Below, piece after piece: positions 1 through 8,579 of a stretch of 64,000 nucleotides of DNA. Source of the DNA: a virus; the IMG/VR virus record IMGVR_UViG_3300018057_000010, positions 1-64,000 of that record, one strand, 5' to 3'. Both the position numbers and the translations under genes were made by a program. The stretch's first letter is position 1, and each line of letters starts with the position of its first letter. Below the pieces are notes generated by a model. It saw only the letters and a program-made list of their open reading frames with translations. It did not search any database and was not told where the DNA came from.

Positions 1-1353
1 CCAGTTATAACTGGTGCCGCCAAAGCTATCCGGACCGTAACCGCCAAAGAACAATAGATCGCTTACCTGAGTTGTGCAGGAGCCGTTTTCGTTGGTGGTG
101 ACCTGGATCTTCCAGGCGTTGGCGTTCTTGAATTGATAGCCGACGTTATACACGCCCGCATTCCCGACTGCGAAGAAGTTGGAGAGCTTGATCAGCACGG
201 GACTCCAGGTGTTCTCGCCGGTCGAAAGGGAGATAGATTGCACCACTCCGGACTCGAAGGCCCCAATCGCCGTGGCAAAGACCTCTTGATACAGGGCCTG
301 CGTCGATGTAACAACATCGGATACATTATTCTGGTAAACGGATGGCGAGACCACCTTGTAAAAATAGCTGCTCGTGAAGGTGCCGTCGCTCACATCGAAC
401 ATCACCCGTATCTCGGAGATGTTATTCGGGTCGCTGACGTTGATCCATACCGCGACGTAGTCCTCCGGATCGGCGGCGGTTCCGTTCGAAAAGGTATCGA
501 AAAATCCGCTGATGGTCGTTTGAATGCTGGCTACCGTGCTCGAAGCAACCGATCCGGATAACGCAAATTCCGTCAACGTCGCCCCTGTCGCATGAGTCTT
601 GGTGAAGACCGCGACAATGTAAGTAAGCTTGACATCCAGGACCTGGATATATTCCTGATCTGCGCCGCCGTAATTGACATACAGCATCTGGTATTGCTGA
701 ATATCGAGGATCGACGATACGTTTACCTTCTGCAGTCCGGTGCTGGTGATCGCCGCCGTGGTCGTCTCTGCTGTCCGGGTGATTGTCGACGGCGATGTGT
801 AGTTGGAGAAGGTGTAGCTGGTCCCATGAAACTCGTCGATGATTTCCAGCTCCGGAGCCAGCACCTGCACTTGCACCGGCACTCCAGGCTGGTAGATCCC
901 CCACTTCTGGGGAATGCTGAAACTCCCGTTGTCCTTCAGCATTACCGCGCTATCGGCAAAGAAGATGTAGGGATAGCTGGACAATGTCGGGCGATAGACG
1001 ACCGCCGTCCAGGCGCTTCCTCCCATCCCATTGAAAAAGGCGGAGTAGGCGCCCTGCGTCGCGCCGGTTTTGCGATAGAGGATCGATCCGGCTCCGGCGT
1101 ACCTCCACGCCGAGGAACTGTACCCGAACAGCGAAGCCAGGGAATGAATGCTCCCCGAAAGCGGATTGATGGTCGTGCCGGTGCGATTGAGGATGATCGA
1201 ACCCAGACGCGAAACCATGGCATTCTCGGTCGCTTCCTCGACATTGTCCATGTCGAGATACGTGCCGGAAGGCAGCGTGTCGTCCGCATAGCGCGCCGCG
1301 ATGCCCTTGGACTGGAGGATCGCCGGATATGTCTGGTAATAAGATTCGGCCAT
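1..1353 (-). CDS. partial large phage structural protein (3' end outside window)
   Basis: Open frame of 451 codons running off the left edge; the ATG lies just after the stop of the upstream structural gene. The protein is rich in Ser, Thr, Gly and Tyr with short beta-strand-like blocks, typical of virion adaptor, tail or baseplate proteins, and lacks any enzymatic motif I recognise. It is last in the leftward head-tail operon, after two smaller structural proteins. I read it as a virion component, role unknown; the missing C-terminus could change this. Confidence 0.7.
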   Translation of the reverse strand, partial: MAESYYQTYPAILQSKGIAARYADDTLPSGTYLDMDNVEEATENAMVSRLGSIILNRTGTTINPLSGSIHSLASLFGYSSSAWRYAGAGSILYRKTGATQGAYSAFFNGMGGSAWTAVVYRPTLSSYPYIFFADSAVMLKDNGSFSIPQKWGIYQPGVPVQVQVLAPELEIIDEFHGTSYTFSNYTSPSTITRTAETTTAAITSTGLQKVNVSSILDIQQYQMLYVNYGGADQEYIQVLDVKLTYIVAVFTKTHATGATLTEFALSGSVASSTVASIQTTISGFFDTFSNGTAADPEDYVAVWINVSDPNNISEIRVMFDVSDGTFTSSYFYKVVSPSVYQNNVSDVVTSTQALYQEVFATAIGAFESGVVQSISLSTGENTWSPVLIKLSNFFAVGNAGVYNVGYQFKNANAWKIQVTTNENGSCTTQVSDLLFFGGYGPDSFGGTSYNW

Positions 1354-1356
1354 AAG

Positions 1357-2274
1357 TTATGCGTTCGTGTTTGCTGTCGGCCCTGCCGTTGACGATGCTG
1401 TTGGCGCTGCCGTTGCTCTGTTCTGCTGCGTAACCTGCTGCGCCTTCATGTTGTCGTAGAACTGCAATCCGACCTGCACTCCCGTTTCGTAGCGCCGCTG
1501 GCAATAATCTGCCCGCGCCGGGTCGCGCATCTCTCCGTCCTTGGCGAAGCACTGCGCCAGCACGTTGTACTTCACGTAAGTCAGGAATGGGTCTGGCAAC
1601 AGAAAGCTGCTGTTTAGAACCAAGGCGTTAAATTCATGCTGCGCATAGATCAGTTCCGCCGTGAAGGCATTCAGCGGAACCGGCTGCACCCCATACGTCA
1701 TGAAGTTCACACGGTCTTCGAACCATGTCGTCGGCAGACTCGGAATCGCCTGCTGCCAGGCCGGATTCAATAAATCCAGACTGGCCTGCCCTTGCTCCCG
1801 TAACGCTTTGCCGTTGACGCTGATCCGCTCGATCTGCAGACAATCGCCGGGGATGCTGTTGATCCGCTGCGTTGGCGTAAAACTGGCCGTCGCCACCTTG
1901 ATGCAGAAAGGCACACGAATCAGGTAATCGTGCTGCGCATGATCCATATAATTCAGCATTTCCTGCTGCGTGAAAAACGGATTCAGCGTTTCTCCCACCG
2001 GGAATGTTGCGCCAGCCACGGCCTCTGTCGAAGCATGCGCAAAGACAAACGTAGCCGTAAACGTCGTTGGGGTAACGGCCGTCACGGTAACGACTTCCTG
2101 CGTGACGCCGCTGCCGACAATCAACATGGCCGCGACATAAATCGAACTCATGCTTCCAGGAGTCACGGTCTGCGAACCGGCGATAACCGCCGTGCCCAGA
2201 GTCGTATTGACCACCGGCTCCACCAGCACGGAGCTGATCTCGTTCAGCACATCGTTGACGATCCTGTATCCCAT
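1357..2274 (-). CDS. putative virion (adaptor/neck-like) protein, 305 aa
   Basis: The middle holds a block of beta-rich text with many Thr and Val; the N-terminus reads like a phage adaptor (short helix, then GTAVIAGSQTVTPGSM). The C-terminal third is helical (LTYVKYNVLAQCFAKDGEMR) and ends in a low-complexity Ala/Thr tail. Its start overlaps the stop of the preceding 222-aa gene by one base (TGATG), so the two are translationally coupled. Together with the 222-aa and 328-aa proteins it forms a set of similar-looking structural proteins behind the capsid genes. Function is inferred from position only. Confidence 0.6.
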   Translation of the reverse strand: MGYRIVNDVLNEISSVLVEPVVNTTLGTAVIAGSQTVTPGSMSSIYVAAMLIVGSGVTQEVVTVTAVTPTTFTATFVFAHASTEAVAGATFPVGETLNPFFTQQEMLNYMDHAQHDYLIRVPFCIKVATASFTPTQRINSIPGDCLQIERISVNGKALREQGQASLDLLNPAWQQAIPSLPTTWFEDRVNFMTYGVQPVPLNAFTAELIYAQHEFNALVLNSSFLLPDPFLTYVKYNVLAQCFAKDGEMRDPARADYCQRRYETGVQVGLQFYDNMKAQQVTQQNRATAAPTASSTAGPTANTNA

Positions 2275-2942
2275 CAGCGCACCTCGATCTTCTGGATACG
2301 CACCGGAGCGCCAACCGACCGCGTGAACACAATCGAGTCGTGCCGGGCCTGGAAGGTCGATAACGCCTTCATCGTGCCCAGATACTGCTGATACTGCGTT
2401 TGCGATAAGGAGAAGTCGTTCCCTGCCTCTTTCAAACGCAAGACATGCGCCGCATACTGTTCGAGAGCGTCGACAAACTCCTCCTGAAAGGGCACGGTCT
2501 CCGTGCCGGTATATGGAGGAGCGACCGTCACCGGATAGCCGAGATAAGTGATTAACACCTGTTGCTCGACGCTAAGCTGCGGATAGATGCCGAACTGCGT
2601 GACGCCGACCGGAAACCAAGCCGAGATCTGCGTGCCCGTATCGTTTTCCCAGGAACGATTGATCTGGTCCAGCGTGAACATCTCCGTTTTGCGGATCATG
2701 TTGGGTCCGAGAACCCGCAGCAGACAAACCGCATTCGCGGGCATAGCGACAAAATTCGTGCCGGTAGGCAGCGTAACCGGCGTTGTCTGCGCAACTTCGA
2801 CGACGCCGGTGATCAGCGAGGCCTCGTTCATCGCCTCCGCAATGGCGTCGTAGACTTCCTGCTCTGTCCAAAAGACTGGAGCATTCGGATCTTCCTGCAG
2901 GCGCTGCAGAGTGTGGTTCGCCAGTGTGCCGATGGTCGTCAT
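2274..2942 (-). CDS. putative virion protein, 222 aa
   Basis: Starts with a helix (TIGTLANHTLQRLQEDPNAP) and a second helical stretch with acidic residues, then a beta-rich body containing NRSWENDTGTQISAWFPVG and a C-terminal helix. This plan (N-terminal helices around a beta core) is common in head-tail connector and adaptor proteins of podo- and siphoviruses. It lies between the fibre-like gene and the 305-aa protein in one leftward operon. I do not recognise a named family. Confidence 0.6.
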   Translation of the reverse strand: MTTIGTLANHTLQRLQEDPNAPVFWTEQEVYDAIAEAMNEASLITGVVEVAQTTPVTLPTGTNFVAMPANAVCLLRVLGPNMIRKTEMFTLDQINRSWENDTGTQISAWFPVGVTQFGIYPQLSVEQQVLITYLGYPVTVAPPYTGTETVPFQEEFVDALEQYAAHVLRLKEAGNDFSLSQTQYQQYLGTMKALSTFQARHDSIVFTRSVGAPVRIQKIEVR

Positions 2943-2954
2943 CTCTCGACGTTC

Positions 2955-4361
2955 CTACTGGCCTAAACGTTCGATGGCGTAATCGACTCGGTACACGCCC
3001 CCGGTATTGGAAGTGACGGTCGTTGCTAAGGTCGCCGTTCCGGCTGCGGCAAGATAGATATCGCCCATGGAGGAAGCAGCGCTGCCCAGAGATGTTAAGT
3101 CGATAGTCTGACTTGCAGCTCCCCCGCTTACGGTCACGGTTACCGTTCCGGCTGATCCGGCAGTCGTTGTCTTAATGGCGCCATTGATCCGGTAAAACCC
3201 TGTAACCGGAGCTGTGAAGATTGTCGTCGCCGAAATGCTGGACGATTGCGCGGTGAGCGAAGCCCATGCCTGTGCAATTACGCTCTTCGGAGAATAAAAG
3301 GCATAAAATGCCGGACAAGAAGCTGTTGTCGGGGCGCTCGACAAGTTATCCCATGCCGCATAAACAGTGGCGCCGTTGCAACTCACTCCGCTTCCGGAGA
3401 CAAAGATAAGACCTTGGATTGCATGCGATGTGCCAACTGTGTTCGCGGTCGGAAGGTAGATGTTCGGTGAGCCAACCGTCGTCAGATATCCGCCATTCAG
3501 AGCCAGCATCCCGCCATTCGTCATGTCGAAGTTATAGCCGGAAGCTTTCTGTAAGTTGCTATTGTTCAAAGCGATCAGCGCCGAACTTCCGCCGCTTCGA
3601 AACTGCATTCCCCCAGTAGTAAAGTCTCCTGCTAATGTTCCGTTTACGGTTACAGTGTATCCGCCTGTGCCGCTAGCCTGGACTCCATACCAATGGACAA
3701 ATCCACTGACGATAACATTGCCGCCGCTATAGGAGCCGCCGTGTCTCTCGCTACGGGTTGTCCCCGTGTACGCATAGGTAACAGCGCCGACAGTATTGAG
3801 ATCGTAAACGACGGTAGGACCGTTCACTGTGACTCCGCCCGTCGCCGTAAGCGTGGATGAATTTCCGTAGATGACGACCGGCACGGCAGCCTGGGAAACT
3901 GCTCCGGATTCCGTATAGGCCCCAGGATTCATCCAGATCCCATAAGGCCCGGTTCCTCCGGCAGCTACCAAAGCGGCGATCTCTACCTGCGCGGCTCCAA
4001 AGGTTTTATACGGTTTATCGATTGATCCGTCCGGAGTGTAACTGTCGGTACGATTGACGTCGCAATAAAACATCGTGAGAGGGAAAAAGCTCGGCAGATC
4101 CGGCAGCGTCAGGCTGCGTGGCGACACGGCTCCCGTGCTTCCATTCGGCGTCGCCAATATCTGATTCGCCGTCAACCCGGATGCCGCCGTAAGACTGATC
4201 GCGGGGGTTGTGTTTGCCGTCGCGACGCTGGCCGATAACCACGACGGCGTCGTCGGAAAACTGACCGATGTTACTGTCCCCGTTCCACCGCTGCCTCCTC
4301 CTGTCCCTGTCTGTGCGAACAAGGGGAGACAAAACATAAGGAGAAAGATAAGACGTTTCAT
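2955..4361 (-). CDS. beta-helix tail spike/fibre-like protein with a Sec signal peptide
   Basis: 468 aa from the ATG at 4361, chosen because it lies directly behind the upstream stop (4364-4366) and yields a clean signal peptide: MKRLIFLLMFCLPLFAQTG, with cleavage plausible after FA. A Gly/Thr-rich linker follows, then a region with YCDVNRTDSYTPDGSIDKPY (about residues 115-135) and repeated Val/Gly/Thr rungs resembling parallel beta-helix (pectate-lyase-like) tailspikes. The C-terminal ~100 residues look like a trimerising beta domain. A longer frame to 4418 would lose the signal peptide. A signal peptide on a virion fibre is unusual; the protein may instead be exported by the lysogen. Confidence 0.65.
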   Translation of the reverse strand: MKRLIFLLMFCLPLFAQTGTGGGSGGTGTVTSVSFPTTPSWLSASVATANTTPAISLTAASGLTANQILATPNGSTGAVSPRSLTLPDLPSFFPLTMFYCDVNRTDSYTPDGSIDKPYKTFGAAQVEIAALVAAGGTGPYGIWMNPGAYTESGAVSQAAVPVVIYGNSSTLTATGGVTVNGPTVVYDLNTVGAVTYAYTGTTRSERHGGSYSGGNVIVSGFVHWYGVQASGTGGYTVTVNGTLAGDFTTGGMQFRSGGSSALIALNNSNLQKASGYNFDMTNGGMLALNGGYLTTVGSPNIYLPTANTVGTSHAIQGLIFVSGSGVSCNGATVYAAWDNLSSAPTTASCPAFYAFYSPKSVIAQAWASLTAQSSSISATTIFTAPVTGFYRINGAIKTTTAGSAGTVTVTVSGGAASQTIDLTSLGSAASSMGDIYLAAAGTATLATTVTSNTGGVYRVDYAIERLGQ

Positions 4362-4363
4362 GA

Positions 4364-4948
4364 CTAGATCACTCCGATAGAAGGCAAATACCCATCGCCT
4401 GTCGTCCCGTCGATCCAATACTGGCTAAGAGTTTCTTCGTTCGCTAATCCCTGCCTTGAGGTTGAAAATTCGTAGGGCTGCACTCCGGAGACCGTAAATC
4501 CGATAAGGACAATCGTTCCTACCCCGGTAGCGGTCACCATTTGGGGCGTAGTGCCGATGTAAAGCAGGCCGGTATTTCCTGGCTTCCCTTGGATGTAAAG
4601 ACTCTGCGCAAAGGCTCCCAGGGCCACCCAAGCTCCCGTGCCGTAGGCTCCGCCTGGGTGTGCCTTCAAGATGCCGGTCACCTTGATGTGCGTGCTGTCT
4701 GTAACCTCTGCCACCATGCCGCGCTCGGTAACATATGTGGAAGGATCGACGACATTCACATAGTCGCTGCGCACAAACATGCTGCTGTCGGCCACGGTCA
4801 AGATCACCGGGTTGTTGATGTTCTGATCCCATCTCATTGCGTGCGCAGCGGCATTCGCCGTCACCGCCGCCGTCAGATAGGTTCCGACTACCGGCTGCGG
4901 CGTGCCTCCGGATTGGATTGTGAAATACTTGAAAGCCCTATTCGCCAC
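4364..4948 (-). CDS. putative small virion protein, 194 aa
   Basis: Beta-rich protein of Val, Thr, Gly and Ala with no Cys; it begins MANRAFKYFTIQSGGTPQPV and carries a segment like NNPVILTVADSSMFVRSDYV that reads as an oligosaccharide-binding or decoration-type fold. It overlaps the end of the 92-aa gene by 11 bases and ends two bases before the spike gene start, so all three are coupled. Position between neck and spike genes suggests a virion part; no family recognised. Confidence 0.55.
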   Translation of the reverse strand: MANRAFKYFTIQSGGTPQPVVGTYLTAAVTANAAAHAMRWDQNINNPVILTVADSSMFVRSDYVNVVDPSTYVTERGMVAEVTDSTHIKVTGILKAHPGGAYGTGAWVALGAFAQSLYIQGKPGNTGLLYIGTTPQMVTATGVGTIVLIGFTVSGVQPYEFSTSRQGLANEETLSQYWIDGTTGDGYLPSIGVI

Positions 4949-5216
4949 CGGATAGCCTCCTGCCGATGAATTCGAGGACCGAAATTTGATCCACGGGACG
5001 TTTGCCGTCTGTGGTCGATTTGTAGTTCATCGTCTCCCGGCAGAAATACGTGCTCGGTTTCCCTGGCAGATACACCTGGGGATCGGCTCCGGTCTCGAAC
5101 GACATCGGCCTTGCTGTCGTATATTCCATGCCGATCACATCCGAACCGGGATAGCGCTCTACCTGTGGGCAAACTTCCTGACTGGGAATCCCCGATTGAT
5201 CGTTCTTCTTAGCCAT
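4938..5216 (-). CDS. hypothetical protein, 92 aa
   Basis: Small hydrophilic protein with two cysteines too far apart for an obvious zinc site and a Tyr/Pro-rich centre (QVYLPGKPSTYFCRETMN). SD-like GAGGAGAAG precedes its ATG. Lies in the virion operon between a zinc-ribbon-like protein and a structural protein. Role unknown; an accessory or assembly protein is possible. Confidence 0.5.
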   Translation of the reverse strand: MAKKNDQSGIPSQEVCPQVERYPGSDVIGMEYTTARPMSFETGADPQVYLPGKPSTYFCRETMNYKSTTDGKRPVDQISVLEFIGRRLSGGE

Positions 5217-5227
5217 AACTTCTCCTC

Positions 5228-5599
5228 TTAAGACCTGCCGTCCGATCTCAATTCCGCTGCAGCCCGCAGGGCTCTTTCGACATATGCCGGTCGTTGCGAA
5301 ACCGGTTCCGGTCGGCGCTCGAAAGCGCTGCTGTCGTAATTCGCCGCGACGGAAACGACGCCATGCTCTTTTTCGAGCTGCCGCAGATGCTGCAAACTCT
5401 TCACATGCACCGGCCCCTTGCTGGGATCGCTGCTAAGGTGGGACGTCTCGAAGTCCCAAAGATTTCTCCCTGGATTCAGCTGATACTGCAAATGAACGCA
5501 GTCCTCGCAATACCACTTCCCGTCGCGGAAATGGAACTTGCCGCCCTTACGTTCCTTCGCCCATCGGCAATCCGGGTTCGCACAATATGTAGTAGCCAT
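5228..5599 (-). CDS. small zinc-ribbon-like protein, 123 aa
   Basis: N-terminal motif CANPDCRWAK with a second pair, CEDCVHLQ, some 20 residues later gives a four-cysteine cluster typical of a zinc ribbon. The rest is helical and charged (SLQHLRQLEKEHGVV). It follows a hairpin cluster behind the 328-aa gene. One of many small zinc-binding proteins in this window; partner unknown. Confidence 0.55.
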   Translation of the reverse strand: MATTYCANPDCRWAKERKGGKFHFRDGKWYCEDCVHLQYQLNPGRNLWDFETSHLSSDPSKGPVHVKSLQHLRQLEKEHGVVSVAANYDSSAFERRPEPVSQRPAYVERALRAAAELRSDGRS

Positions 5600-5612
5600 C
5601 GTTACTGCCTTT

Positions 5613-5698
5613 CGCTCGGACGACCGTCAGGTCGTCGCTGTCTTTCGCTCGGAGCGCGCAGCGCTCGCTACTCCCCAGCTGCGGCGGCGAAGCCGCCA
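5613..5698 (-). repeat. GC-rich hairpin cluster A (three hairpins)
   Basis: Three adjacent stem-loops directly behind the 328-aa gene, whose stop TAG (5699) abuts the last one: GACGACC-GTCA-GGTCGTC, GAGCGC-GCA-GCGCTC and GGCGGC-GAA-GCCGCC. Flanking text (TTCGCTCGGA ... TCGCT) recurs in clusters B-E. Stems differ between copies but keep pairing, and loops stay GNA or GNNA. No T-run follows, so this is not a standard intrinsic terminator. Confidence 0.75.
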
Positions 5699-6685
5699 CT
5701 AATGCCACTCACTGATCGGATGATTCTGCGCAAAGAGCGATCCTTGCCCGGTGTTATAGCCCCACTCCAACCCGTAAGCCCAAACCGAGTCCTGCTGCCA
5801 CATGCCGTCGTCGCTGCGTTCCATCATGTTGAGATCGGTTTCCGCTTCTCTCGCCTTCCAGCTGGCCACCGTGGGATCGTAATACTTGTTGTTCTTGCCG
5901 CCCCATAACAAGGCGTCCGCAATCGTCAGCTTCACCAGCACGTCGGCGCGGATAAAGGCCACCGGGCTATCTGCATCCGCATTCAGATTCGGTGGCTGGG
6001 TCGCCGCCCAGAACGGAAAGACCTGCAGGAAGAACGGCGAAGGATAGATCTCGATCTGCAACTGCCCATCCGGCGTCGGTTCCCGGTTGACAAAGAAATA
6101 CGACCAGCCAACGCTGGTGCGCCAAGCATCCGCCTCGTTCACGGACTGCACCGGCACATTGACGGACATGCGCCAGCCCTGCTGCTGATTCACCGCGTCC
6201 AGGATGTAACGCACGTTGGCGCCTAAGGTCCAATAGACTGCGGCGATCTGATAGCCGGTCGTCGTCAGCGTAGAGCCGCCGTAAGGGACGTCCAGAATCA
6301 AATGCGTTGCATCGATGACCTGCACAATCGTCTGCCAGGGATTGGTGAAGCCGACGCGGAATTGCTGCCCCTGCAGGGAGACGGTCCAGCTGGTTCCGAT
6401 TCCCGTCACCGCTGTCGATCCATTGACTACGGAAACAGAGCCGACGGTCGTCATCTGCGGCGTGTTGATCTGTCCGCGCAGCATCAGCCCGTACCAATAG
6501 CGCCGCTCGATCACCTTGCGGTAATTGTTGTTGATCATGCGGGCGATCAACAACGGATCGATATCCGGATTCCACAACTGCACCTCGCCGATCATCTGGC
6601 CGAAGTTCAGCTGCGTCGTATACGGCTGTGTGCCGTTGAACCCGTATTGATTCGGGAATAGCGGATTCCCAGGAACGATTGGCAT
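5699..6685 (-). CDS. putative head-tail connector/virion protein, 328 aa
   Basis: Starts MPIVPGNPLFPNQYGFNGTQ, then a helical segment (LIARMINNNYRKVIERRYWY) characteristic of a family of podovirus-like neck proteins whose N-terminal helices are followed by beta sandwiches. C-terminal residues again helical (ADALLWGGKNNKYYDPTV). Well conserved style and length suggest a true virion protein such as a gatekeeper or adaptor. It stands alone between hairpin clusters A and B. Exact role not determinable from sequence alone. Confidence 0.65.
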   Translation of the reverse strand: MPIVPGNPLFPNQYGFNGTQPYTTQLNFGQMIGEVQLWNPDIDPLLIARMINNNYRKVIERRYWYGLMLRGQINTPQMTTVGSVSVVNGSTAVTGIGTSWTVSLQGQQFRVGFTNPWQTIVQVIDATHLILDVPYGGSTLTTTGYQIAAVYWTLGANVRYILDAVNQQQGWRMSVNVPVQSVNEADAWRTSVGWSYFFVNREPTPDGQLQIEIYPSPFFLQVFPFWAATQPPNLNADADSPVAFIRADVLVKLTIADALLWGGKNNKYYDPTVASWKAREAETDLNMMERSDDGMWQQDSVWAYGLEWGYNTGQGSLFAQNHPISEWH

Positions 6686-6727
6686 TACAGTTACTCCCAG
6701 CAGCGCCCTTAAAACTTCCTTGTTCCT

Positions 6728-6785
6728 CGCTCGGACGGCGAAGCCGTCGCTATCCGGACCTTAGCTTGGCGACGTAGTCGCGCTA
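6728..6785 (-). repeat. GC-rich hairpin cluster B (two hairpins)
   Basis: GACGGC-GAA-GCCGTC and GCGAC-GTA-GTCGC, joined by the linker CCTTAGCTTGG that is also present in cluster C. The closing CGCTA supplies the TAG stop (6783-6785) of the 66-aa gene, so the repeat overlaps the end of the coding sequence. Same family as clusters A and C-E. Confidence 0.75.
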
Positions 6786-6983
6786 CATCCCCCTCCCGGT
6801 CTTACGCTTGTGCTTCTTGGCAATCTTCTTCATGTTCTCGGCGAAGACGGCGCGTTTCTTTTGAACTCCGCCTTTCGCTTTGCCCCTGGCGATCTTCTTG
6901 GAGGTGGCCTTTCCGAATGCGCCCACCGTGCCCTTGCGCTCCATCCCTTCGCGTGCTTCCTGAATAAATTTCTCTCCCGCCAT
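6783..6983 (-). CDS. small very basic protein, 66 aa
   Basis: Lys/Arg-rich throughout (KKIARGKAKGGVQKKRAVFA) and ending KRKTGRGM, the same tail as its upstream neighbour (KRKSGRGM). Likely nucleic-acid-associated or a minor virion protein by charge; no family recognised. The stop codon comes from the hairpin repeat that follows. Confidence 0.5.
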   Translation of the reverse strand: MAGEKFIQEAREGMERKGTVGAFGKATSKKIARGKAKGGVQKKRAVFAENMKKIAKKHKRKTGRGM

Positions 6984-6985
6984 CG

Positions 6986-7345
6986 CTACATCCCCCTCCC
7001 GCTTTTGCGTTTCAAAAGCTTCTTGGCCTTCCGGGCTTTGTGGGCAGGGACGACATATTCGCCGCGATGCACCTTGGCGAGTCCGGTCTTTCTCACTGTG
7101 CCGCCATGCTTGTAAGAGGCGCGCACCGGCTGATTCGCCAAGCTGGCCGCTTCCTCGCGGGTATCTTCCAGCACGCCCTGCCCATAGCTCTGCATCGAGC
7201 GACCTGCCTTCTTTGCGGCTTTTCTATATCCCGAGGAACTGCTCTGGCTCCCTGACGTAGAGGATGAGCTAGGGCTAGAGCTGGAATTCGAGCTGGAGCT
7301 GGAGTCGCTGCCGCTGTCGCTATCGCCGTTGTCGAAAGGTCCCAT
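6986..7345 (-). CDS. Ser-rich/basic bipartite protein, 119 aa
   Basis: N-terminal ~40 residues are almost only Ser, Asp and Gly; the C-terminal half is basic and contains HGGTVRKTGLAKVHRGEYVV, a short Gly-Lys-His-rich motif also seen at the ends of phage tail-associated proteins. The final residues KRKSGRGM match the 66-aa neighbour, suggesting duplication or a shared sorting/processing tail. Begins just after the intrinsic terminator of the capsid transcript. Confidence 0.5.
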   Translation of the reverse strand: MGPFDNGDSDSGSDSSSSSNSSSSPSSSSTSGSQSSSSGYRKAAKKAGRSMQSYGQGVLEDTREEAASLANQPVRASYKHGGTVRKTGLAKVHRGEYVVPAHKARKAKKLLKRKSGRGM

Positions 7346-7371
7346 AATAGAGCCGTTCCCATAGCCAACCG

Positions 7372-7410
7372 AAAAAAGCGGTCAGCGGTGGCTATTACCG
7401 CTGACCGCTT
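7372..7410 (-). terminator. intrinsic terminator after capsid operon
   Basis: Perfect 14-bp inverted repeat AAGCGGTCAGCGGT / ACCGCTGACCGCTT (arms 7376-7389 and 7397-7410) with a 7-base loop. Read leftwards it ends in a run of six T. It lies 24 bases behind the stop of the 156-aa gene and would end transcripts from the scaffold-capsid genes. Confidence 0.85.
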
Positions 7411-7433
7411 AGATAGCCCTATCTCCCCGTTAC

Positions 7434-7904
7434 TTAGTTGCCGAGCACCATTAACAGGAACGTGAAGCTCGACAAATCTGTACCCGCGCCAACTTCTGCG
7501 GCCTGAGCTGCAGCTGTTGCTGCACCCGTGAAGGTTGCGTTTGTGATGCTGGTAGCTGAGCCAGTTGTCGTGAACTGGTTGGCGACATTGCCTGCATAGA
7601 CAGGAGATGTCGTGCCTACGTTCGTAGCAATCGGAATTGAGATCGTGCCGCTTGGCGTGACGCTGCCCACGGAACGAATCATCAACTTGCCGGTTGTCGG
7701 CACCCATACGGGAAGGTAGCCGCCTTGCCCACCTATCGATACCACCCCATAGACAGCCCGCAAACTGATATTCACTCCGGGGGTTATTGCATAACCCCCG
7801 GTCGGATAATCGCTCGCGGCTGGTACGAGCTGAACAAAACGGACCTCTGTCTTTCCCCAGACATCCAGGCTCAGCGTCGCCATTAATGTGATCGTATAAG
7901 CCAT
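7434..7904 (-). CDS. putative capsid decoration/virion protein, 156 aa
   Basis: Small, neutral, beta-rich protein with Ala/Thr-rich C-terminus; no Cys. It is third behind the major capsid gene, spaced 9 bases from the 212-aa gene and followed by a strong terminator, which is the usual place for decoration or head-fibre proteins. Sequence alone does not name it. Confidence 0.55.
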   Translation of the reverse strand: MAYTITLMATLSLDVWGKTEVRFVQLVPAASDYPTGGYAITPGVNISLRAVYGVVSIGGQGGYLPVWVPTTGKLMIRSVGSVTPSGTISIPIATNVGTTSPVYAGNVANQFTTTGSATSITNATFTGAATAAAQAAEVGAGTDLSSFTFLLMVLGN

Positions 7905-7913
7905 CGCGTCTCC

Positions 7914-8552
7914 TTAGCTCTCCAGCGTGACCAGGATGTTGTACAAGCCGGTCGAAGGTGTCCCTGTCGCTGTCACTGCCCATCCGAGTACACGATTGGT
8001 CGGCGCAGTATTCGCTGTTACGAAAGCAGATTCGAATGCTGTCGTAGAACCAATGATCGCGGCTCCAGCTGTAATCGATCCTGTCGGAGAGGTAGCGAGT
8101 GCTCCGCTTACGTAACCACCAACACAGATCCAGATGAAGTTGTTATTCAGATTGGTTTGAACCGACGTGGCGCCGGATAGCACCAGATTCGGGATGGCGG
8201 TCGTATTCGGCATGATAAGTCCGGCGACGCCGTTAATCCCCCATCCTGAGGCGCTATAAAGCGGGGTGACTGATGTAAAGGTTGCGTCTACCCAATAACA
8301 GATCGCAGGCGCGGTCAGCAGTGTAATCGCCGTGTTCCCTGCATCGACATACTGCACGTAGCGGTACTTTCCCGGTACTCCCCAAGGATTTGAAAAGGTG
8401 CCGGTGGAGTCGTAATATGCAGCCCCCAGCGGATTGCGGTTGCCGGGATTGTTTGGGTAACCTGCATACCCGCTGACCGAAGGGTCAACTGTGGTCTGGA
8501 AATTACCCGAAGTAACTTGAGCGGTTTGAATTGAAGCTCCGAACTGTGCCAT
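7914..8552 (-). CDS. putative virion protein downstream of capsid, 212 aa
   Basis: Starts MAQFGASIQTAQVTSGNFQT with a strong SD (GGAGAGGAG). Beta-rich, with a repeated Val/Thr/Gly pattern and a PNNPGNRNPLG turn region. Lies directly after the capsid gene in the same transcript. Likely a head decoration or minor capsid protein; family not recognised. Confidence 0.55.
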   Translation of the reverse strand: MAQFGASIQTAQVTSGNFQTTVDPSVSGYAGYPNNPGNRNPLGAAYYDSTGTFSNPWGVPGKYRYVQYVDAGNTAITLLTAPAICYWVDATFTSVTPLYSASGWGINGVAGLIMPNTTAIPNLVLSGATSVQTNLNNNFIWICVGGYVSGALATSPTGSITAGAAIIGSTTAFESAFVTANTAPTNRVLGWAVTATGTPSTGLYNILVTLES

Positions 8553-8579
8553 ATTTTTTCTCCTCTCCTCTCCGCTCGC

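Noticed and set aside
592-1392. Plus-strand 266-codon frame
   Set aside because: Opposes the partial structural gene and contains no recognisable domain; ribosome site is poor.
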